A DNA stretch of 6,140 bases. Origin: Oligoflexia bacterium (GTDB lineage Bacteria; Myxococcota_A; UBA796; UBA2385). The position numbers and the translations under genes are program-made. Below, in pieces: positions 5,474 to 6,140 of the stretch. The notes under the pieces were generated by a model. That model was given only the letters and a program-made list of their open reading frames with translations, searched no databases and was not told the DNA's origin. Position 1 is the stretch's first letter; each line of letters begins with the position of its first letter. Location: positions 3,322 through 9,461 of the forward strand of contig JAADHA010000396.1 of NCBI GenBank assembly GCA_013152105.1, read 5' to 3'.

Positions 5474-6140
5474 ATGCTTCCTCGCCCGTTCTGCCTGGCT
5501 CTTCTCGGCCTCCTTCTCCCGTCCACGGCCATGGCCTTGGACGCGGTGGTCCCGCCCCTCGTCGCCAAGGGCGTCGACCCGCTGGTCAACCTGAACCTGA
5601 CCAGCCTGGTGTCCTCGGAAGCCGATTTCCTCGGAGTCTTCGACGAGGTCACCCAGCTCGACACCGCCCCCGCCGGGCTGACCGCCAGTTGCCTCTCCTC
5701 GACCAGTTGTCTCTACAAGATCGCCAAGGCCGCAGGAACGGACACAGTTCTGGCTGGCCAAGCGACGCTGGTGGGCCAGGACTACCAGTTCAAGCTGGTC
5801 TACTACAGCGTCAGCAAGAACCGGATCCTCCACACCAAGACCTTCAAGCTGCCGAACTCACCGGCAGAGATCGCCGACGGGATGGGCGGCCATGTGCGCG
5901 AGGTCGTGACGGGCTCGGCGCCGGCCGCGCCAGACTCCACCAAGCTCAACGGGTTTCAGGACGTGGACCTGTTCGCCGACGACGACTTTGAGACCGTCGC
6001 CCCGACGGCCGATGACTCGTCACGGCGGCTCCAGACGCCGACCAACGGCGATCAACAACTCGACGATCTGAGCTTCCTCGATGAAGAAGATGACGGCGGC
6101 GCCGCCGCCCTGGCCACAGAGAACGCCGCGCGCCGCCAAG
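5474..6140 (+). CDS. Secreted FlgO/TolB-N-like domain protein with acidic tail (C-terminus beyond window)
   Basis: The 222 visible residues begin with a signal peptide (M-L-P-R-P-F, a hydrophobic run to about 16, and a likely signal peptidase I cut after A-M-A at 21). A compact alpha/beta domain follows at about 24-147. The pattern C73-x5-C79-L, then K-A-A-G-T-D-T-V-L-A-G-Q-A (85-97) and Y-Q-F-K-L-V-Y-Y-S-V (104-113), resembles the 'no cofactor, gamma-strand' arrangement of FlgO, TolB-N and CsgG-like domains in deltaproteobacterial periplasmic proteins. The two cysteines could form a disulfide. From about 160 to 208 the protein becomes acidic and of low complexity (F-A-D-D-D-F-E; L-D-E-E-D-D), then Ala-rich at the edge. 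No stop is reached, so further domains may follow. ATG 5474 is preferred over in-frame ATG 5459 because GAGGGGA precedes it. The gene is divergent from the envelope-lipid operon, with its own promoter candidate. Function is unknown; the domain resemblance is by pattern only. Confidence 0.75.
   Translation, partial: MLPRPFCLALLGLLLPSTAMALDAVVPPLVAKGVDPLVNLNLTSLVSSEADFLGVFDEVTQLDTAPAGLTASCLSSTSCLYKIAKAAGTDTVLAGQATLVGQDYQFKLVYYSVSKNRILHTKTFKLPNSPAEIADGMGGHVREVVTGSAPAAPDSTKLNGFQDVDLFADDDFETVAPTADDSSRRLQTPTNGDQQLDDLSFLDEEDDGGAAALATENAARRQ

Noticed and set aside
5138..5833. Open frame of 231 codons on the minus strand across the divergent region
   Set aside because: It is antisense to the secreted-protein gene, would erase the intergenic region, and shows no protein-like motifs.
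5179..5991. Open frame of 270 codons on the plus strand across the intergenic region and the secreted-protein gene
   Set aside because: It is out of frame with the gene that has a signal peptide, Shine-Dalgarno and domain pattern, and its product is Arg/Pro-rich without features.

Overview
The window is GC-rich chromosomal-type DNA (roughly two thirds G+C by eye) with strongly GC-biased third codon positions. Protein style suggests a Gram-negative bacterium of the former Deltaproteobacteria (Myxococcota or a neighbouring phylum). The clues are alkaline-phosphatase-superfamily enzymes ending in an L-x-A-L-G-Y-x-E tail, an LpxL-type acyltransferase and a secreted FlgO/TolB-N-like protein. This placement is inference; no rRNA or marker gene is present.

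Layout from left to right. (1) 1-175, minus strand: the N-terminal part of an FmdB-type zinc-ribbon protein, cut by the left edge. (2) 176-281: a short gap with a near-perfect 20-bp palindrome and a stem-loop. (3) 282-5111, minus strand: a three-gene operon. In transcription order it encodes a five-helix membrane protein with a periplasmic sulfatase-fold domain, an LpxL/HtrB-like acyltransferase, and a three-helix membrane protein with a type I phosphodiesterase domain. The last two genes overlap by ATGA. A 12-codon reading frame fills the gap between the first two, touching the upstream stop (TGATG) and the downstream start (ATGA). (4) 5112-5473: a divergent intergenic region with two abutting hairpins on the operon side and a good sigma-70-type promoter facing right. 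(5) 5474-6140, plus strand: a secreted protein with a signal peptide, a FlgO/TolB-N-like alpha/beta domain and an acidic tail, cut by the right edge.

How the genes may work together. Two membrane-tethered alkaline-phosphatase-superfamily enzymes with predicted periplasmic active sites flank a lipid acyltransferase that should act at the inner leaflet. The sulfatase-fold protein has Thr where true sulfatases carry the Cys or Ser that becomes formylglycine. Its five-helix, N-in/C-out layout resembles EptA-type phosphoethanolamine transferases. The most economical inference is an envelope-lipid module that acylates a glycolipid or phospholipid and then transfers or removes a phospho-headgroup outside the membrane. 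The substrate cannot be read from the sequence. All enzyme families are known; the unusual points are the combination, the HX4Q acyltransferase motif, the shared C-terminal tail and the bridging mini-frame. No RNA gene, CRISPR array, insertion sequence or integrase was seen.
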